A DNA stretch of 64,000 nucleotides, taken from NCBI RefSeq assembly GCF_017877055.1, contig NZ_JAGIPG010000002.1:1-64000 (forward strand), written 5' to 3'. This stretch comes from Neorhizobium galegae (GTDB lineage Bacteria > Pseudomonadota > Alphaproteobacteria > Rhizobiales > Rhizobiaceae). Positions 25,695 through 34,098 of the stretch are shown here, piece by piece. Positions within the stretch are counted from its first letter, which is position 1. Every line of letters starts with the position of its first letter. Made by a program: the position numbers and the translations under genes. A model generated the notes under the pieces. That model saw only the letters and a list, made by a program, of their open reading frames with translations, did no database searches and was not told where the DNA came from.

Positions 25695-26297
25695 TCAGAC
25701 GGCGATCTTCTCGCCGTTCAGGTGGCGCTCAAGGAAGGGCAGGTTATCTTGCCCCCAGTAGAGTTCGTCTTCGTAACGAAACGTCGGAAGGCCGAAGACG
25801 CCGGAGTTCTTGGCGCTTTCGATGTTGGATCTCCAGATCGATTGGGTGCCCTCGGTTTGGGCGCGTTCTTCCAGCTTTGTCCCGTCGATCCCTACCGAAG
25901 TGGCGATTGCCTGACGCACCTCGCTCTGGCCGATATCCGCCGCGTCCGTCCAGAATGATGTCTGCAGAGCGCGAGTAAGCGCGAGCCAGTCCAAGCCGTC
26001 CTCGATGGCAGCGATGACCATGAAGCCGGCGGGCGTGGGGTCGGACAGGGCCGCGCGATTTTCGAAGTTCAGCGTTTTGCCGCGCAGAACTGCCCAGCGC
26101 TTCAGGTCCGCGGTCCAGTAGGCGCGCCTGGCTTCAGGCCTGTTGCGCGAATAAATGCCACCGTTATCCTCGATCAGTGAGATGACGTGCGGCCGGATCA
26201 CAGCGTCATGCCTGGAAGCGAGTTCCGAAAAGGCATCTAGACCGATGAAAGCCCACGGGGAGCCGATACCGAAGAAGTAATCAATAACCTTTGCCAT
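25695..26297 (-). CDS. 2-hydroxychromene-2-carboxylate isomerase-like, DsbA fold
   Basis: The 200-residue product has the kappa-class glutathione-transferase/HCCA-isomerase fold: YFFGIGSPWAFIG at residues 7-19, with the serine that replaces the thioredoxin cysteine, and GVFGLPTFRYEDELYWGQDN near the C terminus. Family members are glutathione-dependent isomerases. ATG 26297 is chosen, as the preceding residues fall into the regulator gene's 3' flank. It lies 23 bases after the TetR gene in the same direction. Confidence 0.87.
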   Translation of the reverse strand: MAKVIDYFFGIGSPWAFIGLDAFSELASRHDAVIRPHVISLIEDNGGIYSRNRPEARRAYWTADLKRWAVLRGKTLNFENRAALSDPTPAGFMVIAAIEDGLDWLALTRALQTSFWTDAADIGQSEVRQAIATSVGIDGTKLEERAQTEGTQSIWRSNIESAKNSGVFGLPTFRYEDELYWGQDNLPFLERHLNGEKIAV

Positions 26298-26320
26298 GTT
26301 CCGCCTGTTCAGGACCTCGT

Positions 26321-26875
26321 TTAAGGACGCGCTGCATCGAATACGAAAAGCGCGCACTCCCTGGCGGTCAGCACAGCCTGGGGATCGCGCCCGACGGCAA
26401 CTGTCGCCAGAGCGCCCTCGTAAAGAAGGGAAAGATGAGCGGCCGGCTGGGCCGTCTCGACGCCCGCCCTTTCCATCAGCGCGCCAAACATCCGGCTGAC
26501 GGCTGCCTTATGGGCGCGCGCGACGGTAACAACCCGTTCTGAATCCCCGTGCTCGGCCACTGCCAGGGCGAACGCGCATCCACGAAACTCCGGGCTGTCC
26601 GCCTTTTCATGCAGCCGCTCGAAGATGAGATTGAGCTGATCCCGCGGGCGCGGGACTTCGTTCAGGACCTCTTCCAGAGAGCGTATCACCCGCTCGTGGC
26701 GGTCATGAAGATAGGCGGCCACGAGATGATCCTTGGACGGGAAATGCCGATAGAGCGTTGCCTTGGCAACCTTGGTTTCTTCGATGATGCGGTCGATGCC
26801 GACAGCGCGGATACCTTCTCGGTAGAAAAGTGCGCCGGCAGACGCGAGGATGTGATCTGAAATGGAAGCTTTCAT
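26321..26875 (-). CDS. TetR-family regulator
   Basis: The 184-residue product has a TetR helix-turn-helix (VGIDRIIEETKVAKATLYRHFPSKDHLV, in two halves around residues 24-52) and a C-terminal domain like that of AcrR/YxaF-type regulators with a conserved FRGCAFALAVAE. It is the first gene of a two-gene unit with the isomerase-like gene, so it probably controls that gene and itself. Confidence 0.87.
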   Translation of the reverse strand: MKASISDHILASAGALFYREGIRAVGIDRIIEETKVAKATLYRHFPSKDHLVAAYLHDRHERVIRSLEEVLNEVPRPRDQLNLIFERLHEKADSPEFRGCAFALAVAEHGDSERVVTVARAHKAAVSRMFGALMERAGVETAQPAAHLSLLYEGALATVAVGRDPQAVLTARECALFVFDAARP

Positions 26876-27096
26876 CGAACTGCTTGCGGAGCCTTCTCGA
26901 AACAGCGCGCTCTGACATGCGAGTGCAGCAAGAGAGATTTCTATGCAGGCAAACCCTCAAGAGAAAGACAGGTCATTCCATTTGGGGGCGCGACGTTGGG
27001 AATATTTTTGCTCCGACGCATGTGTCTTTGGACCTGCGACTCTGATGCTTTATCGGCTGTCCATCGGACGGCGTCGCCGCATACGTCCCGTCATCG
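26876..27096. other. Intergenic, no gene seen
   Basis: The 221 bases upstream of the TetR gene hold its promoter. No palindrome as clear as those at 3803 or 7861 was found here. Confidence 0.4.
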
Positions 27097-27297
27097 CTAC
27101 CTGGCGGCGTTTCTGAGCAGGTCGATCTCTGTGGCGATCGGTCCGAGCAGCTTCCGCAGGCGATTTTCTTCAACTTTATCGAGGCGAAATCGCTGCGCGA
27201 ACTCGCTGACGTACCAGACTTTTTCTTTCCCGGGTTGGCCTATTCTGTGCGAAGGGATAGGATACTGCATGACGATATCCTTCGATATGCGAGGCAT
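27097..27297 (-). CDS. Small hypothetical protein
   Basis: The 66-residue product has a basic N terminus and a helical region (VWYVSEFAQRFRLDKVEENR) that could be a DNA- or protein-binding helix pair. No family is assigned. Its ATG lies directly behind the DUF1488 gene's stop with no spacer, so three small genes form one operon. Confidence 0.6.
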   Translation of the reverse strand: MPRISKDIVMQYPIPSHRIGQPGKEKVWYVSEFAQRFRLDKVEENRLRKLLGPIATEIDLLRNAAR

Positions 27298-27564
27298 TCA
27301 CCTGAAGTTTTCGAGATCCAGAACGATCATGCTGTCGCGGGTTTTTGCGTAGGCTTTTTCCGCAACCTTCTGAATTCTGGGCCGCAGCGCGTCGAACGAA
27401 GCAAGATAGTCCTCGACGCTTGCAGTTCGCTGGGACAATTCGCCGGCCAGAACGTCGGCGGACACGAAAAATCGAATCTCGAACATGCCGTCGTGCCCGA
27501 GAAAACGAACGCGTCGATTTGCTTCATCATAACTTCGAGCCGAATTCGGGAAGGAGATGGCCAT
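27298..27564 (-). CDS. DUF1488 family protein
   Basis: The 88-residue product matches the DUF1488 pattern: MAISFPNSARSYDEANRRVR, then HDGMFEIRFFVSADVL, and a C-terminal DLENF. The family is common in rhizobia and its function is unknown. ATG 27564 overlaps the upstream gene's stop by ATGA; a TTG one codon earlier is less likely. Confidence 0.85.
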   Translation of the reverse strand: MAISFPNSARSYDEANRRVRFLGHDGMFEIRFFVSADVLAGELSQRTASVEDYLASFDALRPRIQKVAEKAYAKTRDSMIVLDLENFR

Positions 27565-27851
27565 CAACGGCCTCCCTCATCCTGCCATCGATCGATGGCT
27601 TGGTCCTTCGGCAACTTTCCAGCCCGAAGATCATATGCGACCCCTTTGCCCCGGCGCTCCAGGGCGCGCAGCAAAGCTTCCCTGGTCCTGTTGCCGTTCC
27701 GGAACTCCGAATTCAGGAAGACTGCGGCCGTGTGCTTGGCGTCCGAACCGGCTTCGGCTTCAACACCTCTGAAGCCTGCGGTTCTCAAGACATCCCTGAG
27801 CATCGCGACATTGACGGGATCGATGTATTCCGGTGATGGATTGGAAGACAT
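27564..27851 (-). CDS. Small hypothetical protein
   Basis: The 95-residue product is hydrophilic, with a central NSEFRNGNRTREALLRALER segment and an acidic tail. No family recognised. The upstream AGGAGG-like sequence and ATGA overlap with the DUF1488 gene support it as the first gene of a three-gene operon. Confidence 0.65.
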   Translation of the reverse strand: MSSNPSPEYIDPVNVAMLRDVLRTAGFRGVEAEAGSDAKHTAAVFLNSEFRNGNRTREALLRALERRGKGVAYDLRAGKLPKDQAIDRWQDEGGR

Positions 27852-28349
27852 ACCGTCCTCCTTTGTTGGGGCGAGGGTTCACGCCCTCAAAGGCAGCGCC
27901 CGTGAAACGAGCTGCTATCGGCGATATACGTCGTACACATGATCCTCAATTACAAGTCGAATTGGAAAGGTTGCCCCACCTTTGTCGTCTTCTGAACAAG
28001 AGATAGGTGTTTTCGGGCCGCGAGCCAGGCATCGCCAGGCTTTCGCGACTGTCGGCTACGGCGCTTATCTAAGACAAATTGGCCTCAGGGCGGCGCTGAT
28101 TGGAAATATTATAACTTGTAATCTTCCGGGATAAGCACATATTCAGAGGTGAGTATTGTACTCAGTACGTTTAGAAATGCGATTTCTCTGAAATAAACAT
28201 TATAATTATTGAGAAATTCCGCATAATTCACCCGTCCCCGGCACGGAAATATTTTTATTTATTTAGACCTTGAGGCGTCGCCGCCTCGAAGGAAGGCTGT
28301 TCCGATCTCAGGTCACCCCGATCTTAGCGGCAAGATCCAGGAGGCCTCC
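27852..28349. other. AT-rich divergent intergenic region, no gene seen
   Basis: About 500 bases, markedly AT-rich from 28090 to 28270, separate the small-gene operon from the mannose operon. It contains short inverted repeats such as GTAC-TCA-GTAC near 28155-28170, and the strong AGGAGG (28339-28344) of the isomerase gene. A long leader or a small RNA is possible; no structure was convincing. Confidence 0.4.
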
Positions 28350-29306
28350 ATGACATTCGAGCACGCCGACGTGCGAACATCTTCCAAACCGTGGGGCAGC
28401 CACGATCTCAGACCCTGGAATCGGAGCGGAAACAGCGAAACCGCAATCGGTGAACTCAGCTTTGATCGCGCCGACCAGGCCGCCGATCCGGCCTTGCTTC
28501 TCAAACTGCTCTTCACGAAGCAGAAATTGTCGATTCAGGTTCACCCCGATGATGCCTTCGCGCAAACGATGGGGATGGCCAACGGCAAGACCGAAGCATG
28601 GTATGTGCTGTCTGCGGAAGACGGCGCCCAGGTCGCCATCGGATTGAAGCAGCCGCTGACCCAACCGGAGTTACGAAACGCGATCGCCGACGGATCGATC
28701 GCTGATCTTGTCAAGTGGCAGGCCGCGGAGGTCGGCGATGTGTTTTTCATTCCAGCTGGAACCATCCACGCCATCGGCGCCGGTCTCGTCATTGCCGAAA
28801 TCCAGCAGAGAAGCGACACGACATTTCGCCTCTTCGACCACGGGCGATCGCGCGAACTCCATATAGACCAGGCGGTTGAAGTGGCCGACCTGGAGCCGGC
28901 GAAAACGGACAGGATGCCCATACATCTGACCGTCGAGCGGCTGAAACTTGTATCCTGCGCTTTTTTCGTCCTGGAACGGATCGATCTTCCGCCGGACGCG
29001 AACTGGGAATTGCAGGCGCAGCGCGAGACCTGGGGCCTGGTCACCGCTGGAGACGCAACCATAGGATCGATGCGTGCCGGTGTCGGAGATGCGTTCTTTG
29101 CCGAGGCGGACCGAGCCGTCATCAATGTCGGGCGCAATGGACTGACGATCCTGCTGGCCTATGCCGACAGCGCGCCTCGGCCCGGGCTGCTGCGCGATCT
29201 CGACGATCGTAAATCCGGCCTTGCGATCCACGATTTAGTGCAGGTGGGTGCTTCATCAAGAAAACCCGCCAGCTTGCCGCTCCGCTCAATGGAGGGTCAC
29301 CCATGA
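28350..29306 (+). CDS. manA: Class I mannose-6-phosphate isomerase
   Basis: The 318-residue product interconverts mannose 6-phosphate and fructose 6-phosphate. The zinc site is seen in KLSIQVHPDD (Gln and His, near residue 65), the glutamate in GKTEAWYV (near 80) and the histidine in IPAGTIHAIGAG (near 140). The C terminus has a second cupin-like barrel. The start has an ideal AGGAGG at spacing 5. The stop overlaps the GT4 gene, so the three downstream genes are translated together, tying sugar-phosphate supply to mannoside chemistry. The symbol is given for the reaction; a paralogue may exist elsewhere. Confidence 0.87.
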   Translation: MTFEHADVRTSSKPWGSHDLRPWNRSGNSETAIGELSFDRADQAADPALLLKLLFTKQKLSIQVHPDDAFAQTMGMANGKTEAWYVLSAEDGAQVAIGLKQPLTQPELRNAIADGSIADLVKWQAAEVGDVFFIPAGTIHAIGAGLVIAEIQQRSDTTFRLFDHGRSRELHIDQAVEVADLEPAKTDRMPIHLTVERLKLVSCAFFVLERIDLPPDANWELQAQRETWGLVTAGDATIGSMRAGVGDAFFAEADRAVINVGRNGLTILLAYADSAPRPGLLRDLDDRKSGLAIHDLVQVGASSRKPASLPLRSMEGHP

Positions 29307-31603
29307 CCAGCTTCCGGAATACCCATCTCAAGACTATTGCCTTCATCGGCAACTCACTGCCTCGCCGCTGCGGCATCGCGACCTTCACGACAGACCTGCA
29401 GCAGGCCATTTCAAAATCACCTGCCGGCGTGGAGACCGCGATCGTCGCGATGACGGACCATGGTCATGCCTATGATTATCCCGCCAGCGTCTGGCTTCAG
29501 ATCCCCGACGAAAGTCCGCAGGATTATATCCGCGCGGCGGAAGCTCTGAATGCCGGCCGGTTCGATGTCGTCTGCCTTCAGCATGAGTTCGGCATTTTCG
29601 GGGGCGAAGCGGGAAGCCATGTCCTGGCGCTGCTTTCGCGGCTGGAGATGCCGATCGTGACCACGCTGCACACCGTGCTCGCGCAGCCCAGTCCGGCTCA
29701 ACGCCGCGTCCTCACGCAGATCATCGACACATCTGCGAAAGTCGTGGTGATGGCGGAAAAGGGCCGCGCGCTGTTGCGCGAGGTCTATGGTGTTCCGGCT
29801 GAGAAAATCGAGGTGATCCCTCATGGAATTCCGGACATCGCCTTCCGTGAACCCGACCTGGCAAAGACGAAGCTCGGGTTCGAGGATCGGTCCGTCATCC
29901 TGACGTTCGGGCTGCTGTCGCCCAACAAGGGCATTGAGATCATGATCGACGCGATGCCGCTGATCCTGAAGAGCCAGCCCCACGCGGTGTATGTGGTGCT
30001 GGGCGCGACCCATCCCAATCTCGTCCGCAACGAGGGAGAAGCATATCGTGAAAGCCTGGTTGCCCGCGCGCTCGATCTCGGGATTGAGAACCACGTGGTC
30101 TTCCTCGATCAGTTCGTCGACCAGGCGACGCTCCTGGATTTCATTTCCATGTGCGACGTCTACGCCACTCCCTATCTGAACGAGGCGCAGATGACGTCGG
30201 GCACTTTGGCCTACAGTTTTGGCCTGGGGAAGGCGGTCGTATCGACGCCCTATTGGCACGCGCGCGAACTTCTGGCGGATGGACGCGGGATCCTCGTTCC
30301 CTTCAGCGATGCGGAGACGATCGGCAGAGAGATTGCGACTTTGCTCACCGACAATGCCCGGCGAACCGCCATGCGCGTGCGGGCCTACGCGAGCAGCCGG
30401 TCGATGACATGGCAGAGAACGGCGGAGCGGTATCTTTCGCTGTTCGGGGACGCGACCCAACGCAGATCTCGCCCCAACGCAGTCGTGTCGGGTGGCAATG
30501 CCTCGGTGCGAAAACTTCCTGCCTCTCCCGAGCCGCAGCTCGCCTATCTCCTTTCGATGTGCGACGACACCGGGCTGTTCCAGCATGCCGTCCACTCGGT
30601 GCCCGATCGCTCGCACGGTTATTGTGTCGATGACAATGCACGCGCTTTGCTTCTGGCGGTCACTCTCGGCACATCGGGCGAGAAGCTCCTGCCGGAGCCA
30701 TTGACGGCGCGCTTCGCTTCCTTCGTGCAGTACGCCTGGAATCCCGACAAGAAGCATTTCCGAAACTTCATGGGTTTCGATCGTCGCTGGCTCGAGGACA
30801 AGGGTTCCGAAGACAGCCATGGCCGAACACTATGGGCTCTGGGAGAATGTGCCCGCAGCGATATCAGTCCCTCCCGCAGACGATGGGCTGCCGCCCTGTT
30901 TGCCGAAGCCCTGCCGACGGCGGAGGGTTTTCTCTCTCCGCGCGCCTGGGCCTTTACGCTGCTTGGTCTGGACGGCTATTGCGCGATACGTGGGGAAGAC
31001 ATCTTCGCCAAACGCATGCGACTGCTTTTCGCGGACCGTCTGATGGATCTCTTCGCCCGCGTGGAGACGAAGGACTGGATCTGGTTTGAGGAAGGTCTCT
31101 CCTATGACAACGCGCGCCTGCCTCAGGCGCTGATCTTGACCGGGCTTGCCAGTGACACGCCTGCTTACGTCGCCGCCGGGCTGAAGACCCTGCGTTGGCT
31201 CATGACCTTGCAGACTGCCCCTCTCGGCCATTTCAGGGCGATCGGAACGGACGGTTTCCTCGATAGGCGGATGCCGCCGAAGGGATTTGACCAGCAGCCC
31301 GTCGAAGCGGCTGCCACCATCTCTGCCTGCCTTGCCGCGTGGCGCGCTGATCACGGCAGCGAATGGAAAGACGACGCAGCGCGCGCATTTGCCTGGTTCC
31401 TGGGTAGCAACGATCTGTCGCTGCCGCTCGTCGATCTCGACACGGGCAGCTGCCGAGACGGGCTGCACCGCACGCGCGTCAACGAGAACAGAGGCGGTGA
31501 ATCCGTCGTGTCCTATCTGTTGGGCTTGGTGGAGTTTCGCAAGCTTGCGCGCACAAGCGGCCATCCCGCAACATTCGTTCCACTTCAAGCCCTGAGTGCG
31601 TGA
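29303..31603 (+). CDS. GT4 glycosyltransferase with a C-terminal helical domain
   Basis: The 766-residue product has a GT-B glycosyltransferase in residues 1-390. Its N-terminal loop is IGNSLPRRCGIATFT, the second Rossmann half starts near VILTFGLLSPNKGIEI, and MTSGTLAYSFGLGKAVVSTP marks the donor-binding region. Residues 410-766 form an extra domain of repeated helices (HSVPDRSHGYCVDDNARALL; GRTLWALGECARSD; VNENRGGESVVSYLLG) that resembles the alpha/alpha-toroid of six-hairpin enzymes. A single protein could therefore build and trim a glycan. The neighbours suggest mannose as donor or product sugar. Confidence 0.87.
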   Translation: MTSFRNTHLKTIAFIGNSLPRRCGIATFTTDLQQAISKSPAGVETAIVAMTDHGHAYDYPASVWLQIPDESPQDYIRAAEALNAGRFDVVCLQHEFGIFGGEAGSHVLALLSRLEMPIVTTLHTVLAQPSPAQRRVLTQIIDTSAKVVVMAEKGRALLREVYGVPAEKIEVIPHGIPDIAFREPDLAKTKLGFEDRSVILTFGLLSPNKGIEIMIDAMPLILKSQPHAVYVVLGATHPNLVRNEGEAYRESLVARALDLGIENHVVFLDQFVDQATLLDFISMCDVYATPYLNEAQMTSGTLAYSFGLGKAVVSTPYWHARELLADGRGILVPFSDAETIGREIATLLTDNARRTAMRVRAYASSRSMTWQRTAERYLSLFGDATQRRSRPNAVVSGGNASVRKLPASPEPQLAYLLSMCDDTGLFQHAVHSVPDRSHGYCVDDNARALLLAVTLGTSGEKLLPEPLTARFASFVQYAWNPDKKHFRNFMGFDRRWLEDKGSEDSHGRTLWALGECARSDISPSRRRWAAALFAEALPTAEGFLSPRAWAFTLLGLDGYCAIRGEDIFAKRMRLLFADRLMDLFARVETKDWIWFEEGLSYDNARLPQALILTGLASDTPAYVAAGLKTLRWLMTLQTAPLGHFRAIGTDGFLDRRMPPKGFDQQPVEAAATISACLAAWRADHGSEWKDDAARAFAWFLGSNDLSLPLVDLDTGSCRDGLHRTRVNENRGGESVVSYLLGLVEFRKLARTSGHPATFVPLQALSA

Positions 31604-32931
31604 AGCTCAATCCAGATAAAATCGAGATTATTTTGTCACAAGCCACTTTTCTGAACCGTCAGGCCCTTTTCCTGCGCCCCGATCCCACGCGCGTCGTCGT
31701 GCGCCCGTTCAAGCCCGCGACCGAGCCGCGGGACCTCAATCCGACGGACAGGACGCGAGCGAACCACATCGTCGATCGGGTTTTGGCGCTCGACCACGAA
31801 ACGGCGGAAAGCCTGCTAGCCGATGTCCTGGAAAATTTCGAAGGCCGCCACCGGAACCTGCTTGCGACGTTTGAAAATCGGGCGAGCGATATGGAGGAGG
31901 CATTCACGCCTCACGTTGAGTTCACCAAGGTGCAACGTCAGCTCGTCGGCGCCTATTTTCTGCATGAATATTCCTTCGAGGCATCGGCGTTGTTCAACCC
32001 AAGCATCGTCGTCCATCCGGATCAGTCCGGAGTCCTCCAGGGCAGTCGGCGGTTCATCCTCAGTCTGCGCGCCGTGGGCGAAGGGCATGTGTCCTCGCTG
32101 ACATTTCGAACCGGATTGATCGCGGCGGATGGAAGTGTGGAAATAGAGCCGACTGCGCGGCTCGCCTCGACTCCGACGGTGCACACTCGGATATCGGACC
32201 CGATCGGCGAGCCCGTCGATCTGAGCTTCAGCGCCCAGCAGCATATCAGCGAGCGAGTGATCTTCCCCATCACGCCAGCGCAGTCTAATGGCATCGAGGA
32301 TGCGCGCTTCGTGGCCTTCGAGGATAACGGGCAGACAATGTTCTATGCGACCTATACAGCCTATAGCGGCAAGGGCATCCGCTCCGAATTGCTGGAGACC
32401 AGCGATTTCATATCCTTCCGGATGACCCCGCTCGCAGGATCGGCTGCAAGAAACAAGGGAATGGCCCTGTTTCCGCGCAAGATCAATGACCGCTACGCGA
32501 TGATGGGACGGCAGGACAACGAGAACCTCTATCTCATCTATTCCGATGACCTCTATTCCTGGGATGGTGGGCAGCTGATCCTGCGGCCCAAATTTCCGTG
32601 GGAATTCGTCCAGATGGGAAACTGCGGCTCGCCGATCGAGCTCGACGAAGGCTGGCTGCTACTGACCCACGGCGTCGGCGCCGTCCGCAAATATGCGATC
32701 GGCGCGGCGCTGCTCGATAAACAGGATCCCTCCAAGGTCATCGCCCGTTCCCGGGAACCGCTGGTGCGGCCGGAACCCTCGGAGCGGGAAGGGTATGTGC
32801 CGAACGTCGTCTATACCTGCGGCGCCATGCGCCACAACGACCAGATCGTCCTGCCATACGCGGTATGCGACACGTTCTCGAATTTCTCGACGATCAAGAT
32901 TGCAGATCTTCTGCGAACGCTCGACGGCTGA
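31600..32931 (+). CDS. GH130 glycosidase/phosphorylase
   Basis: The 443-residue product is a five-bladed-propeller GH130 protein. The family motif appears as IEDARFV at residues 232-238, followed by YATYTAYSGKG and the FPRKINDRYAMMGRQDNENL stretch. GH130 enzymes are mostly phosphorylases acting on beta-mannosides, a few are hydrolases. GTG 31600 overlaps the GT4 stop (GTGA). An N-terminal extension of about 120 residues precedes the propeller. With the isomerase and GT4 it forms a mannose-related operon. Confidence 0.87.
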   Translation: MKLNPDKIEIILSQATFLNRQALFLRPDPTRVVVRPFKPATEPRDLNPTDRTRANHIVDRVLALDHETAESLLADVLENFEGRHRNLLATFENRASDMEEAFTPHVEFTKVQRQLVGAYFLHEYSFEASALFNPSIVVHPDQSGVLQGSRRFILSLRAVGEGHVSSLTFRTGLIAADGSVEIEPTARLASTPTVHTRISDPIGEPVDLSFSAQQHISERVIFPITPAQSNGIEDARFVAFEDNGQTMFYATYTAYSGKGIRSELLETSDFISFRMTPLAGSAARNKGMALFPRKINDRYAMMGRQDNENLYLIYSDDLYSWDGGQLILRPKFPWEFVQMGNCGSPIELDEGWLLLTHGVGAVRKYAIGAALLDKQDPSKVIARSREPLVRPEPSEREGYVPNVVYTCGAMRHNDQIVLPYAVCDTFSNFSTIKIADLLRTLDG

Positions 32932-32986
32932 GCCATTTCATTCCGCCGCCGCGCGAGCGACGCGAACCTTCAGCGATCGGTCTTCG

Positions 32987-33024
32987 CAAAAAATCCCGGG
33001 TGTGGTCAGGCCATACCCGGGATT
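32987..33024 (-). terminator. Terminator of the minus-strand small gene
   Basis: A 14-base-pair stem (32992-33005 with 33011-33024, one G-T pair) has a five-base loop. Read on the minus strand it is followed by a run of T (32987-32992). It lies behind the 55-residue gene and may also stop readthrough from the converging GH130 gene. Confidence 0.75.
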
Positions 33025-33071
33025 GCCTATGCGTGGGTACCGCCTGCTTCTGAGGCAGATGCGAAATAATC

Positions 33072-33239
33072 TCAGATAAGACGGTCGTCTTCCTTTGCCG
33101 GCAAAGGGCGGCGACGCGCGCTGTCGGCCGCCGATTTCTTGTGTCCTTCGACGGCGGCCTCTCGGACCTCGTCGAAGCGGTTTTTTTCGATCTCCGGCGG
33201 CAGGGGTTCTGCGGCAACCTTCTTTTCGAAACGGATCAT
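33072..33239 (-). CDS. Small charged hypothetical protein
   Basis: The 55-residue product is rich in Lys, Arg and Glu (IRFEKKVAAEPLPPEIEKNR) and probably unstructured in part. ATG 33239 has CAGGAGA upstream at good spacing. It has its own terminator, which supports it as a real gene. No family recognised. Confidence 0.6.
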   Translation of the reverse strand: MIRFEKKVAAEPLPPEIEKNRFDEVREAAVEGHKKSAADSARRRPLPAKEDDRLI

Positions 33240-33311
33240 GGTGTCATTCTCCTGTTTGGCAGATGGAGGACGCGCCCGATGACGGCGCGCCAAAGCGATC
33301 TCGAAGATACG

Positions 33312-33704
33312 CTAGACGGCCAGGGCCGTGCTGCAGCCTTCGGCAACGCGGCTGTCGGCCGAGGTCTGACCCGGCATGGTGGCCCAGCCGCCGGCTTCGA
33401 TGAACTGCCGCTTCCTGTAGCTGTCGGGGATGGCCTTGAGTTCGGTCAGTTTTGTCGCTGCATCCGGCGCCGCATTGAATCGCTGGACGCAGATGGCGGA
33501 GGCGAGTTCACCCCGAGCCGTATCGCCCGCAGTCACCGCCGAGGCGCGCGACGAGCCGCCCGTCACCCAGCCGCCCCAGTTGAACCCGACGATGATGGTG
33601 GCGATCACCGTGACGAAGCACGCCCATACGAGAACTGTCTTGCTGGGTTGGTAGCTGCCGAAACGCTGGGCGATCGAAACCTTGCCGCTGCTTTGCATGG
33701 CCAT
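33312..33704 (-). CDS. Hypothetical protein with one membrane segment
   Basis: The 130-residue product has a short cytoplasmic N terminus, one membrane helix at about residues 22-42 (VLVWACFVTVIATIIVGFNW) and a soluble C-terminal part with two cysteines (ICVQRF, EGCSTAL). ATG 33704 follows AAAGGGATA. It may be a membrane-anchored periplasmic protein. No family recognised. Confidence 0.7.
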   Translation of the reverse strand: MAMQSSGKVSIAQRFGSYQPSKTVLVWACFVTVIATIIVGFNWGGWVTGGSSRASAVTAGDTARGELASAICVQRFNAAPDAATKLTELKAIPDSYRKRQFIEAGGWATMPGQTSADSRVAEGCSTALAV

Positions 33705-33780
33705 TGGAATATCCCTTTGTGAATGTTGCGGGTCCGCTCCCCGGTCGCGCCGGCCGAGCGGTTCAGGCACTGCTCTGCTC

Positions 33781-34017
33781 TCAGTATCCCATCCCCGCCA
33801 TGCCGCCGTTGCCGGCTGCGGGTTCCTTCGCGGGCATGTCGGCGATCATTGCCTCGCCGGTGATCAGAAGTGCTGCGATCGAGCCGGCGTCCCGCAGGGC
33901 GGTCCGAACCACCTTGGCGGGATCGACGATGCCGGCCTCGATCATGTCGACATAGGTTTCCGTCTGCGCGTCCGCACGCCGGATGATGACGCGGTCGTGG
34001 AGGGGACGGAATGTCAT
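33781..34017 (-). pseudogene. GroES start fused in frame to GroEL end (deletion relic)
   Basis: The 78-codon frame begins [17 protein letters not shown], the N terminus of GroES, and continues as [20 protein letters not shown], then [21 protein letters not shown] and a Gly-Met-rich end, the C terminus of GroEL. An in-frame deletion thus removed most of groES, the intergenic region and about 470 codons of groEL, an estimate from typical gene lengths. The join lies near RADAQT, where both parents plausibly share GACGC. Neither the GroES lid nor the GroEL ATPase remains, so no chaperonin activity is possible; the short product could still be made. A CIRCE-like element lies upstream. Confidence 0.85.
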
Positions 34018-34073
34018 GAGAAATCTTTCTGCGGCCGACGCATAGGGCGGCTGCGCTCATGGCATAACACCTC

Positions 34074-34098
34074 TGGCACTCGATTGACAGGATTGCCA
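34074..34098. promoter_or_regulatory. CIRCE-like element (HrcA operator)
   Basis: TGGCACTC, nine bases, then GATTGCCA form an inverted repeat with one mismatch. Spacing of exactly nine and the GCACTC half-site match the CIRCE element (TTAGCACTC-N9-GAGTGCTAA) found before groESL in alphaproteobacteria. It lies 57 bases upstream of the GroES-GroEL relic, showing that the original heat-shock control region is still in place. Confidence 0.7.
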
